DNA of 7,010 bases from Gemmatimonadota bacterium (GCA_947457715.1 CANGXK010000138.1:1-7010), one strand, 5' to 3'; counted from the stretch's first letter, positions 1 to 6,555 are shown. Translations and numbers: made by a program. The notes: generated from the sequence alone by a model not told the origin.

Positions 1-183
1 GCCACGCCCCTCGATCAGGACGCGCTCGCGAAGGAACTGGGCGACTGCCTCTGGTACATCGGCGCCTTCGCCACGGTGCTCGGGCTCAGTATGGACGACA
101 TCGCGCAGCGCAACATCGACAAGCTGCGCAAGCGCTACCCCGAAGGCTTCGACACCGAGCGCAGTCGCAATCGCACGGAGTAG
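1..183 (+). CDS. MazG-like nucleotide pyrophosphohydrolase, C-terminal part (5' end outside window)
   Basis: Frame 1 is open from the first base to a TAG at 181-183 and encodes the last 60 residues of a protein whose start lies upstream of the window. The fragment reads KELGDCLWYIGAFATVLGL, then MDDIAQRNIDKLRKRYPEGF. This is the typical helical end of small MazG-like NTP pyrophosphohydrolases: the ELGD motif supplies acidic Mg2+ ligands, and KLxxRYPEGF is a family hallmark. These enzymes hydrolyse nucleoside triphosphates to the monophosphate and pyrophosphate in the cytoplasm, usually as a house-cleaning function. The substrate cannot be told from this piece. The upstream metal-binding EExxE helix is not visible, so intactness of the whole enzyme is unknown. 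The gene is convergent with the phosphodiesterase gene on the other strand. Confidence 0.85.
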   Translation, partial: ATPLDQDALAKELGDCLWYIGAFATVLGLSMDDIAQRNIDKLRKRYPEGFDTERSRNRTE

Positions 184-211
184 CGGGACCGGAGTAGACG
201 GACGGACTCAC

Positions 212-311
212 GTGAGTTTTGAGTGGTGAGTGGAAGTTCGGAGTCCCGAGTGAACGGACTGTTTTGGCTTGTCTCACGACCCGGGACTTGCACTCACTAC
301 TCGAAACTCAC
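212..311. repeat. long imperfect inverted repeat, possible bidirectional terminator
   Basis: The 21-nt arm at 212-232, rich in GAGT words (GTGAGTTTT, GAGTGGTGAGTG), matches the reverse complement of 291-311 at 19 of 21 positions. Pairing continues less well inward (about 233-255 against 268-290, roughly 13 of 23 positions), leaving a small T-rich apex near 260-270. The whole block is therefore a palindromic hairpin of about 100 bp between two gene ends. It is either a folded terminator for both transcripts or a dispersed palindromic repeat. Copy number elsewhere in the genome cannot be seen from here. Confidence 0.7.
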
Positions 312-328
312 CGGCGGCGTGGCCGCCG
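312..328. terminator. short GC hairpin, possible terminator of the phosphodiesterase gene
   Basis: CGGCGGC and GCCGCCG form a perfect 7-bp stem around the loop GTG. On the - strand it lies about 15 bases after the phosphodiesterase stop codon. No clear T tract follows on either strand (only GAGTTT on the - strand), so intrinsic termination by this hairpin alone is doubtful. Confidence 0.35.
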
Positions 329-331
329 CCG

Positions 332-341
332 CCCCCCCCCC
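332..341. repeat. run of ten C (homopolymer)
   Basis: Ten consecutive C lie two bases beyond the end of the phosphodiesterase stop codon, on its 3' side. Length changes here would not alter either neighbouring protein. It is also a place where sequencing error is likely. Confidence 0.9.
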
Positions 342-343
342 GA

Positions 344-1783
344 TCAGCGCAGGAACGACCGGCCGTCGAAGGGGATGTCGGAGCTCACACCCAGCAGATC
401 CAACGCGCTGGGCACGACGTCGGTCGTGCGTTGCGGTAGATGCGTCACGGGCCCATCGAGCAGCAGCGGGACCAACATCTGCTCGCGCAACAGCGCGCCG
501 TGGGTGGACACGTGCGGGGTCGGTTCATAGCGGGCCCGCAGATCCCAGCCACTGGACGCCGACACCACGATGTCGCCCGCCCGTGGTGAGGGGACCAGCG
601 TAGAGAGCTGGACCAGCGCGTCGGCGTAGGGCGACGCGGCGCTGGCCAGCCACGCATCGTTCGCGTCGACATCGGCCAGCGCGCCACCTAGGTGCAGCGG
701 GTCGCCGTCAATCGGCGTGTAGCGCCAGCGTGCATCATGCCCCGCATGCGAACGCACGATGTCTGCCACCCCATCGTGCTGATGAAACACGCGCACAGTG
801 TCGGCGCCGAGCGCCACCGCCAGCAGCCCCGTGGATGGCCGCGCCAGCAATGCCTCGAGCGTCGACTGCCACTTGGTGCTCAGGGCCGGCCACCACGTGC
901 GCGACGTCCGCGCGGGATCGAGGTACACATGGCCCATCGCATTCCCGCCAACCATGAGCGCGATGTCGGCGCCGCGCGTGCCAAGCGTGGGGTGCGCAAG
1001 TACGCGGTGGCCACGCGCCGACAACCAGCCGTGCAGGTCTTCGTGCTCGGCAACGGGGGCGTGGCCATGGTCGCCCACCACCCAGATGCGCAGCCCGTCG
1101 GCCCATCCGCCGGCCGTCGCGATGGCCTGCGCGCGTGCGATCGCCATGTCGACATCGCCGATCGCCGTGCGGACCACCGCGGAGTCGCTGCCGAAGGCAT
1201 GGGCGAGTTTGTCCGGACTGAGGATGCCAAGCATCGACAGCATCGGGCGGGTGCGGGTGAAGCGACGGAGGAATTCGCGCACGGCGGCCTGCTCCACCCG
1301 GCGCCACGCGCGGGCGTCACCGCGAAAGTGCGCCCAGCCGGCGCGCAATGACCACCCGATTCCACGGCCCACACGGCCGTGCGTCGCACCGCGCGCGATC
1401 ATCATCAGCCCGGCGAGCGACGGTTGCACGAGGTCGTACAGCGTCGGACTGCGCGGGTCGAGGTCGCCGTCCACGTGCCAGATGTCGATGCCGGAATAGC
1501 TGCGCGCCTGCGCGTGCGACCAGGGCAACGAGCGCGCTCGGTCGAACCAGCGAAGGCCGGGCATCCCGACGGACGCCGGATGCCGGCCCATCACGAACGG
1601 TGTATACGCGGGACCGGTGACGGACGGGAAGGACGTGCTGATGGTATGCAGTCCTCCCTTTTCGCGAAGACCTGCCATCGCCGGCAAATTGCCGCGCGCC
1701 AGCTCGTCGGCGAGGACGTCCGGGCGCACGCCATCGGCCACGACCAACAACAGTCGCGTGGTCACGGTGGTATCATCAAACAT
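344..1783 (-). CDS. alkaline-phosphatase-superfamily phosphodiesterase / nucleotide pyrophosphatase
   Basis: The product has 479 residues from the ATG at 1783-1781. It belongs to the type I phosphodiesterase / nucleotide pyrophosphatase family, which uses two metal ions (usually zinc) and a Thr or Ser nucleophile to hydrolyse phosphate mono- or diesters. The expected active-site set is all present: D17 in VVADGVRPD, T56 in FPSVTGPAY (nucleophile), D191 and H195 in SPDKLAHAFG, D238 and H239 in VVGDHGH, and H428 in STHGALLREQM. The C-terminus (TTDVVPSALDLLGV, then FDGRSF) is also typical. I see no signal peptide or membrane segment, so it is probably cytoplasmic. The substrate is unknown. The start at 1783 puts the first beta strand (RLLLVVADG) near the N-terminus as the family expects. 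In-frame ATGs at 1813 and 1873 would add a tail or run into the divergent gene. A weak AGGA lies just upstream. Confidence 0.85.
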   Translation of the reverse strand: MFDDTTVTTRLLLVVADGVRPDVLADELARGNLPAMAGLREKGGLHTISTSFPSVTGPAYTPFVMGRHPASVGMPGLRWFDRARSLPWSHAQARSYSGIDIWHVDGDLDPRSPTLYDLVQPSLAGLMMIARGATHGRVGRGIGWSLRAGWAHFRGDARAWRRVEQAAVREFLRRFTRTRPMLSMLGILSPDKLAHAFGSDSAVVRTAIGDVDMAIARAQAIATAGGWADGLRIWVVGDHGHAPVAEHEDLHGWLSARGHRVLAHPTLGTRGADIALMVGGNAMGHVYLDPARTSRTWWPALSTKWQSTLEALLARPSTGLLAVALGADTVRVFHQHDGVADIVRSHAGHDARWRYTPIDGDPLHLGGALADVDANDAWLASAASPYADALVQLSTLVPSPRAGDIVVSASSGWDLRARYEPTPHVSTHGALLREQMLVPLLLDGPVTHLPQRTTDVVPSALDLLGVSSDIPFDGRSFLR

Positions 1784-1811
1784 CAGTCCTGCCAACTTCC
1801 ACGTGCACCTC
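1784..1811. promoter_or_regulatory. 28-bp divergent intergenic region
   Basis: Only 28 bases separate the chosen start codons of the phosphodiesterase (-) and LOG (+) genes, too few for two separate promoters. The promoter of at least one gene must lie inside the other gene's coding sequence. A TATCAT at 1771-1776 could be a -10 element for the + strand gene, but no matching -35 is clear. If the phosphodiesterase began at its next upstream ATG (1813-1811), the two start codons would overlap in the single CATG at 1811-1814. Confidence 0.4.
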
Positions 1812-2756
1812 ATGGCGAAACAGCGACCGTCACAGCCCCGGACGGCAACCGGCAAGAAGGCCTCGACCGCCACCCGCGCGCAAGCCGAGCAGGAATCGCG
1901 CGACGGTCTGGTGGAACGTACCGAGGAAGGCCATCGAAAGGCGGGTCGCGAGCCGGGCGCGGACGCGCCGCTGGTGTCGAGTGGTGCGCGTGCGGTCCGC
2001 CGTGCGGTACGCCCCTCAGGAGCACGCCTGATTGATCAAGACATCCGTGACCGGCCAACGCTCACGGAAGATGAGAAGTTGCTGCAGAGTCCCAAAGATG
2101 AGATGGGCGCGTTCACGCGCTCCGATCCGTGGCGGGTCATGCGGATCACGTCGGAGTTCGTGGAGGGGTTCGATGCGTTGTCCGAGATCCGGAAGGGGGT
2201 CACGATCTTCGGGTCGGCGCGCACCGGGCCGGACGATCCGCAGTATGTCGCGGCACAGGAAACCGCGCGATTGCTGGCCCTGCAGGGCTTCTCGATCATC
2301 ACCGGCGCCGGACCGGGCATCATGGAGGCGGCCAATAAGGGCGCCAAAGCGGGCGGCGGCCACTCCGTGGGGTGCAACATCGAACTGCCCTTCGAACAGG
2401 GGGCCAATCCGTACGTCGATACCCTGGTCAACTTCCGCTATTTCTTCGTGCGGAAGACGATGTTCATCAAGTACTCCAATGCGTTCATCATTTTCCCGGG
2501 CGGCTTCGGCACGCTGGACGAATTGTTCGAGGCGCTCACGCTGATCCAGACCGGCAAGATCTATCAGTTTCCGGTCGTGCTGTTCGGCCGGCACTACTGG
2601 GCCGGTCTGGTGCGCTGGATCACGTCGCGGCTGGTCGGGGAAGGGAAGATCTCGCCCGGCGACCTCGATCTGCTGCTGCTGACCGACGATCCAGCCGAGG
2701 CCGCGCAAGCGGTCATCGACGCCCACGAGGCGCAGACCGCCGCTAACATCGGATAA
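1812..2756 (+). CDS. LOG-family (TIGR00730-type) Rossmann-fold nucleotide phosphoribohydrolase
   Basis: The product has 314 residues. Residues about 100-305 form a Lonely Guy (LOG) / lysine-decarboxylase-like Rossmann domain: FGSAR (133-137), ITGAGPGIMEAANKGAKAGG (164-182), the catalytic arginine in FFVRKTMF (R214) and PGGFGTLDE (229-237) with the catalytic glutamate E237. Such proteins cleave the N-glycosidic bond of nucleoside 5'-monophosphates, releasing a base and ribose 5-phosphate. Plant and some bacterial members make free cytokinins; others recycle ordinary nucleotides. Which applies here is not visible. They are not lysine decarboxylases despite older labels. The first 95 residues are charged, rich in Arg, Lys and Ala, and probably disordered; the family core begins near DPWRVMRITSEFVEGFD. 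The ATG at 1812 was chosen because longer frames run antisense through the divergent gene. No good Shine-Dalgarno is seen. Confidence 0.88.
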   Translation: MAKQRPSQPRTATGKKASTATRAQAEQESRDGLVERTEEGHRKAGREPGADAPLVSSGARAVRRAVRPSGARLIDQDIRDRPTLTEDEKLLQSPKDEMGAFTRSDPWRVMRITSEFVEGFDALSEIRKGVTIFGSARTGPDDPQYVAAQETARLLALQGFSIITGAGPGIMEAANKGAKAGGGHSVGCNIELPFEQGANPYVDTLVNFRYFFVRKTMFIKYSNAFIIFPGGFGTLDELFEALTLIQTGKIYQFPVVLFGRHYWAGLVRWITSRLVGEGKISPGDLDLLLLTDDPAEAAQAVIDAHEAQTAANIG

Positions 2757-2803
2757 TTCAATTCCGATTGACAATATCGGGAATAGAGTATTAGCCTGAG
2801 TTG
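2757..2803 (+). promoter_or_regulatory. candidate promoter of the TonB receptor gene, with small inverted repeat
   Basis: A perfect -35 hexamer TTGACA lies at 2768-2773. The best -10 candidate is TATTAG at 2789-2794 with a short 15-bp spacer, so the promoter call is tentative. The -35 sits within a small inverted repeat, CCGAT (2764-2768) and ATCGG (2776-2780), flanked by ATT and GAAT. This repeat could be an operator or a weak terminator for the LOG gene. This strip is clearly richer in A and T than its surroundings, which supports a regulatory role. Confidence 0.45.
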
Positions 2804-4948
2804 ATGCTTCATGAGAAGCGTTCTCATCTAATACCTATGTCCATCGCTTTTCTCCTCGCGGCCGTCGTTGCCGCCGCCCCGATCGTCCAAGATTCCGCCC
2901 GTCGTCCCCGTACGGCGGCAGACTCGACCGCAGCGCAAACGCTGGCCGCGGTGCGCGTGGCGGCCGAGCGTGGCTCACGCACCCAGTATCGGGTTGCCCG
3001 GTCTCGCTCTTCCACCCGCACGTTGACGCCCCTGCGCGAGGTGCCGCAGGCCCTCACGGTGCTTGGCGCGCAAGTGATCGGTGATCTCGGGCTGCAGACG
3101 ATGGCCCGCGCGATGGAGTACGTCCCGGGCGTCACGATGGGACAAGGCGAAGGACACCGCGACGCCCCAACGATCCGCGGCCAAAGCACCACGGCCGACT
3201 TCTTTGTCGATGGTGTCCGCGACGACGCCCAATACTTCCGCGACAGCTACAACGTGTCGCAGATCGAAGCGCTCAAGGGCGCCAATGCTCTGGCCTTCGG
3301 TCGCGGCGGCGGCGGCGGCGTGATCAATCGGGTCACGAAGCAGGCCGAGTGGACGCCCACGCGCAGCGGACGTCTGGAAACGGGCTCGTACGATGAGCGA
3401 CGCGTCACCCTCGACGCCGGACAGGGGATCACGGCGCGTGTCGCGGCACGCGTAAACGCGCTGCACGAGCGGAGCAACTCGTACCGGGACTTCGTGTCGT
3501 ACGAGAAGAGCGGTGTCAATCCCACCGTGGCGATCCTGGCCGGCAAGACGCTGTGGCGCGCCGGTGTGGAGCACTTCGTGGACCGCCGCACCGTGGATCG
3601 CGGCATTCCGTCGGCCAGCGGCCGTCCGGCGGCGCTCGGTCGGCGCACGTTCGTGGGTGATCCGGAGCAGAGTCCCTCCCGTATGACGGTCGGCGGTGCA
3701 CACGTGCTGGCCGAGTACGACAACGGCCACGGATTGACGCTGCGCACACACACCCGCGCCATGCGGTACGACAAGTTCTATCAGAACGTGTTCGCCTCGA
3801 GCGCCGTGCATACCGCTGGCTCGCAGGTCACCCTTGGAGCGTACAGCACCGGGACGGATCGTCGCAGCGTGTTCAACCAGAGTGATCTCGCCTACGCCAC
3901 GCGTCATGGTGCCATTCGTCAGACGCTGGTGACTGGCACCGAGTTCAGCCGCCAGTCCACCGACAACGTGCGACTCACTGGCTACTTCGACAACGTGGCC
4001 ACGTCGCGCTCGGTGCCGCTGACGTCGACGGCGGCGGCCACGCCTCTCACCTTCCGCGCGAGCACGAGCGATGCCGACAACGATGCCGTCGCCAACGTGG
4101 CGGCCGTGTTTGCGCAGGAGCAGCTCCACGTCGGTGAGCATGTGCAAATCGTGCTCGGCGCGCGGTACGATCGATTCGCCACGCGCGTACGCGACCATCG
4201 CACCGACGCGGTGACGCAGCGGGTGGACTATCTGTTCTCGCCACGCGGTGGCGTGGTGCTCACGCCAACTCGCACGCTGTCGCTGTACGGATCGGTCGGC
4301 ATAACATCTCTACCCAGTGCCGGCGATCAGTTCTCCTCGCTCTCCGCCGCCTCGGCCTCACTCACGCCTGAACGGTTTCGCAATCAGGAAGCGGGCGTGA
4401 AGTGGACGCCGAGCGAGGCGTTGGAGCTGACCACTGCGTGGTATCGTCTCGACCGGACCAACAGCGCGGCGCCCGATCCGGCCAATGCGGCCCTGCTCGT
4501 GCAGACGGGCGCGCAGCGCACCCATGGCGTCGAGGTTGGTGTCACGGGCGCCGTAACGTCGCGCTGGAACGTGGTGGGCGGGATGGCGGTGCAGCAGGCG
4601 CGGATCCAAACCCGCACGTCGTCGGCGCGCGCCGGGGCCACGGTGCCACTCGTCCCCCGCGCCACCCTCTCACTCTGGAACAAGGTGCGGGTGACTTCAC
4701 GTGCCTCGTTCGGTGCCGGCGTGGTGCATCAGGGCCGGCGCTACGCCGCCGTGGATAACAGCGTGCACCTCCCCGCATTCACGCGCCTCGATGCCGGACT
4801 ATTCGTGTCGCTCCCGCTCACGCTCACCATGCAAGCGAACGTGGAGAATGTGCTTGGCATGCGCTACGCGGCGACGTCGCACGGCAACAACAACATCATG
4901 CCGGGGGCGCCACGCACGGTGCGGCTGTCCGTGTCCGTCGCGCCCTAA
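2804..4948 (+). CDS. TonB-dependent siderophore receptor (catecholate type)
   Basis: A 714-residue outer-membrane receptor that would import ferric siderophores using TonB-ExbBD energy. From the ATG at 2804 the N-terminus is a good signal peptide: charged MLHEKRSHL, hydrophobic 10-22, and a likely cut after AAA (23-25). TLAAVRVAAER (about 46-56) fits a TonB box. The plug domain follows (about 75-185): VPQALTVLGAQVI, AMEYVPGV, DAPTIRGQSTTADFFVDGVR, YFRDSYNVSQIEALKGANAL and FGRGGGGGVINRVTK, all signatures of the siderophore-receptor family. The rest is a beta barrel ending NNNIMPGAPRTVRLSVSVAP, though the last residue is not the usual Phe. KGA replaces the common KGP. The alternative ATG at 2837 would leave the Fur-like palindrome non-coding but gives an unusually short signal peptide; TTG at 2801 is also possible. 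No clear Shine-Dalgarno supports any choice. The ligand is unknown. Confidence 0.9.
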   Translation: MLHEKRSHLIPMSIAFLLAAVVAAAPIVQDSARRPRTAADSTAAQTLAAVRVAAERGSRTQYRVARSRSSTRTLTPLREVPQALTVLGAQVIGDLGLQTMARAMEYVPGVTMGQGEGHRDAPTIRGQSTTADFFVDGVRDDAQYFRDSYNVSQIEALKGANALAFGRGGGGGVINRVTKQAEWTPTRSGRLETGSYDERRVTLDAGQGITARVAARVNALHERSNSYRDFVSYEKSGVNPTVAILAGKTLWRAGVEHFVDRRTVDRGIPSASGRPAALGRRTFVGDPEQSPSRMTVGGAHVLAEYDNGHGLTLRTHTRAMRYDKFYQNVFASSAVHTAGSQVTLGAYSTGTDRRSVFNQSDLAYATRHGAIRQTLVTGTEFSRQSTDNVRLTGYFDNVATSRSVPLTSTAAATPLTFRASTSDADNDAVANVAAVFAQEQLHVGEHVQIVLGARYDRFATRVRDHRTDAVTQRVDYLFSPRGGVVLTPTRTLSLYGSVGITSLPSAGDQFSSLSAASASLTPERFRNQEAGVKWTPSEALELTTAWYRLDRTNSAAPDPANAALLVQTGAQRTHGVEVGVTGAVTSRWNVVGGMAVQQARIQTRTSSARAGATVPLVPRATLSLWNKVRVTSRASFGAGVVHQGRRYAAVDNSVHLPAFTRLDAGLFVSLPLTLTMQANVENVLGMRYAATSHGNNNIMPGAPRTVRLSVSVAP
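2811..2827. promoter_or_regulatory. Fur-box-like palindrome
   Basis: ATGAGAAGCGTTCTCAT is a perfect 7-bp inverted repeat around GCG. Its central 15 bases, TGAGAAGCGTTCTCA, fit the 7-1-7 Fur consensus TGANAATNATTNTCA except at the two bases flanking the centre. It sits just before, or in the first codons of, a siderophore receptor gene, where an iron-dependent Fur repressor would be expected to bind. A second, mutually exclusive inverted repeat overlaps it: GCTTC (2806-2810) with GAAGC (2815-2819). Binding by Fur is inference. Confidence 0.6.
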
Positions 4949-4983
4949 TCGACGGGAACCGACCACCATTCGTCGTGCATGTC

Positions 4984-5011
4984 TTGAACCCGCACCAAAC
5001 CGTGGCATATT
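4984..5011 (+). promoter_or_regulatory. candidate promoter of greA
   Basis: TTGAAC (4984-4989) and CATATT (5006-5011) are separated by 16 bp, and TGG precedes the -10. Transcription would begin near 5018, giving a leader of roughly 68 nt before the greA start. The match to the sigma-70 consensus is moderate (4 of 6 in the -10), so this is a prediction. Confidence 0.5.
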
Positions 5012-5024
5012 CAAGGGGCGAACA

Positions 5025-5060
5025 CGCGCCCGGCCGGACACGGCCGGGCGCGCGCCTTTT
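5025..5060 (+). terminator. strong GC hairpin with short T tract, in the greA leader
   Basis: Bases 5025-5035 and 5042-5052 form a perfect 11-bp stem (core GCGCCCGGCC / GGCCGGGCGC) with the loop GGACAC. It is followed by CGCC and TTTT at 5057-5060. It could terminate the receptor transcript, which ends 77 nt upstream. It also lies downstream of the likely greA promoter and so may act as an attenuator in the greA leader. The T tract is short and offset by four bases, so full termination is uncertain. Confidence 0.6.
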
Positions 5061-5085
5061 CTGTCCCGCCTCAGTGGACCTGCGC

Positions 5086-5571
5086 ATGTTTCAGGAACTC
5101 ATCGCCAAGATGGCGCGTGAAGTCGAAAAGCTCTCGTACGAGCTCAACGTCACGCTTCCCTTTGAAATCCGGAAGGCCGTCGAACTCGGCGACCTGAAGG
5201 AAAACAGCGAGTACAAGGCGGCACTGGAGCGCCAGCAGTTCGTGCAGGCGCGTCTTGGCCAACTCACGCAGCGCGTCACCAAGCTCGCCAATATCGATAT
5301 CGCACAGATCTCGACCGATCGTGTGGGCCTCGGCTCGCAGGTGATCGTGGAGGACGAGGAGTCGAAGACACGTGAGTCGTATGAACTCGTATTCGGCGAT
5401 GCGGGTGAACTGCAGGATGGGCATGTGACCATGGCGTCGCCGATTGGTTCGGCGCTCCAGGGGAAGGCCGTGGGCGAGCAGGCGATCTTCAAGCTGCCGA
5501 AGAAGATCCGTCGGCTGATCATCGTGGAACTCAAGACCATTCACGATCGTCGCGTCGACGAACTCGCATGA
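5086..5571 (+). CDS. greA: transcription elongation factor GreA
   Basis: The product has 161 residues, close to the usual 155-165. GreA enters the secondary channel of RNA polymerase and stimulates cleavage of backtracked transcripts. The N-terminal coiled coil (about 1-70) carries the acidic tip GDLKENSEYKAA with D36 and E39, which correspond to the catalytic Asp and Glu of known GreA. The C-terminal FKBP-like domain (about 75-155) ends with SPIGSALQGKAVGEQ (118-132) and IIVELKTI. The first residues, MFQELIAKMAREVEKLSYEL, replace the more usual PMTxEGxxKL start, a modest divergence. ATG 5086 fits the family length; an in-frame GTG at 5074 is an alternative. The Shine-Dalgarno is weak (GGA about seven bases upstream). 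The stop overlaps the next gene's ATG. Confidence 0.92.
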   Translation: MFQELIAKMAREVEKLSYELNVTLPFEIRKAVELGDLKENSEYKAALERQQFVQARLGQLTQRVTKLANIDIAQISTDRVGLGSQVIVEDEESKTRESYELVFGDAGELQDGHVTMASPIGSALQGKAVGEQAIFKLPKKIRRLIIVELKTIHDRRVDELA

Positions 5572-6551
5572 TGCAGCGCGCCGAATACACCGCTCGCGGC
5601 CCCGTGCCGCAGGATGTCATCGAGTGCGTCGAGCGTGAGACGCCGACGCCGAAGGCCGGTGAAGTGTTGCTCGAGATGCTGGCGGCGCCGATCAATCCGT
5701 CGGATGTGCTCACGCTCACGGGCCAGTACGGGATGCTGCCGCCACTGCCGGCGGTTGGCGGCAATGAAGGCATCGGGCGGGTGGCGGCACTCGGTGACGG
5801 GGTGACGTCGGTGGCCGTGGGGCAGCGCGTGCTGTTGCCCGTGGGTTCCGGCACATGGGCCTCGCATCTCGTGGCGCCGGCGGCGGGGCTCATGCCGTTG
5901 CCGCCGACGGGCGATCCGTTACAGCTGGCGATGATGACGGTGAATCCGCCAACGGCATCACTGCTGCTCTCCGAGTTCGTCACGCTGGCGCCGGGTGAGT
6001 GGGTCATGCAGAACGCAGCGAACAGCGGCGTGGGCGAGTATGTCATTCAGCTCGCCAAGCGTCGCGGCATTCGCACGGTCAACGTGGTGCGACGTCAGGA
6101 CGCCGTGGCCCCCTTGCAGGCGCTGGGGGGCGACGTGGTGCTGGTGGATGGTCCCGATCTCGCCACGCGCGTGGCGGAAGCCACCGACAACGCCACGATC
6201 CGCCTGGGCTTCGATTGCATCGGCGGCAGCGCGACCGATCGTATTGCGCGCAGTCTCGCGATCGGCGGCACCGTGGTGAACTACGGCGCGCTCAGCGGCG
6301 AAGCGTGCAAGATCGCGCCCGGCTCGTTCGTGTTTCGCGATATCACGCTGCGCGGCTTTTGGCTCGCGTTCTGGTTCCGGAATGCCACGCCCCAGCAGCA
6401 GCGCGCGGTGTTCGGTGAAATCGCGACGCTGATCGCCACGGGTGCATTGGTCGCGAGTGTTCAGGAGACGTTTCCGCTGTCGCGCATCAAGGACGCCGTG
6501 GCCGCCGCGGCCACGGGTGGCCGTCGCGGCAAGATCCTGCTCGTCCCTTAG
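5568..6551 (+). CDS. MECR-like NADPH-dependent 2-enoyl thioester reductase (medium-chain dehydrogenase/reductase)
   Basis: The 327-residue product is a zinc-free member of the MDR superfamily. Its sequence follows mitochondrial MECR/Etr1 closely: INPSDVLTLTGQYGMLPPLPAVGGNEGIG (42-70) contains Y54 at the position of the catalytic Tyr, VNPPTASLLL (125-134) follows, and QNAANSGVGEYVIQLA (148-163) is the nucleotide-binding loop. RTVNVVRR (169-176) carries basic residues suited to NADPH, and LRGFWLAFW is a further MECR hallmark. MECR reduces trans-2-enoyl thioesters to acyl thioesters in fatty acid synthesis. Whether this protein works on acyl-ACP, acyl-CoA or a small quinone or enone is not decidable here. 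Its ATG at 5568 overlaps the greA stop (ATGA), with a second ATG at 5571. No Shine-Dalgarno is visible, so translational coupling is likely. Confidence 0.85.
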   Translation: MMQRAEYTARGPVPQDVIECVERETPTPKAGEVLLEMLAAPINPSDVLTLTGQYGMLPPLPAVGGNEGIGRVAALGDGVTSVAVGQRVLLPVGSGTWASHLVAPAAGLMPLPPTGDPLQLAMMTVNPPTASLLLSEFVTLAPGEWVMQNAANSGVGEYVIQLAKRRGIRTVNVVRRQDAVAPLQALGGDVVLVDGPDLATRVAEATDNATIRLGFDCIGGSATDRIARSLAIGGTVVNYGALSGEACKIAPGSFVFRDITLRGFWLAFWFRNATPQQQRAVFGEIATLIATGALVASVQETFPLSRIKDAVAAAATGGRRGKILLVP

Positions 6552-6555
6552 GCTC

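Larger units (their letters stand above)
184..343. other. gene-free strip between convergent genes
   Basis: No credible gene lies in these 160 bases. The short + strand frames that start here run antisense into the phosphodiesterase gene and resemble nothing. The strip holds a perfect 12-bp palindrome ACTCACGTGAGT at 206-217 followed by T residues, a long imperfect inverted repeat (212-311), a short GC hairpin (312-328) and ten C in a row (332-341). Both flanking genes end here, so the strip most likely provides termination for both strands. Confidence 0.75.

Noticed and set aside
206..220. ACTCACGTGAGT palindrome plus T residues as terminator of the MazG-like gene
   Set aside because: It is a perfect palindrome, but as RNA it can form only a 4-bp stem, too weak alone. 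It is better seen as part of the larger intergenic palindromic region.
692..1499. + strand frames of 219 and 233 residues within the phosphodiesterase gene
   Set aside because: They are antisense to a gene with a complete set of catalytic motifs, and their translations are compositionally biased without family features.
1617..1811. 65-residue N-terminal extension of the LOG protein
   Set aside because: It runs antisense through the phosphodiesterase gene, reads as low-complexity Ser/Arg/Thr sequence, and the ATG at 1812 gives a sensible protein.
2016..2774. 252-residue - strand frame opposite the LOG gene
   Set aside because: It is an antisense shadow of the LOG coding sequence, with no recognised motif of its own.
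2827..2832. TCTAAT as -10 box of the receptor gene
   Set aside because: It matches the consensus at 5 of 6, but transcription would start at or after the downstream ATG (2837), and no suitable -35 lies 16-18 bp upstream.
2975..4198. 407-residue frame on the - strand inside the receptor gene
   Set aside because: It is a shadow of a GC-rich gene. The translation is Arg/His/Ala-rich with no recognisable domain, while the + strand encodes a clear TonB-dependent receptor.
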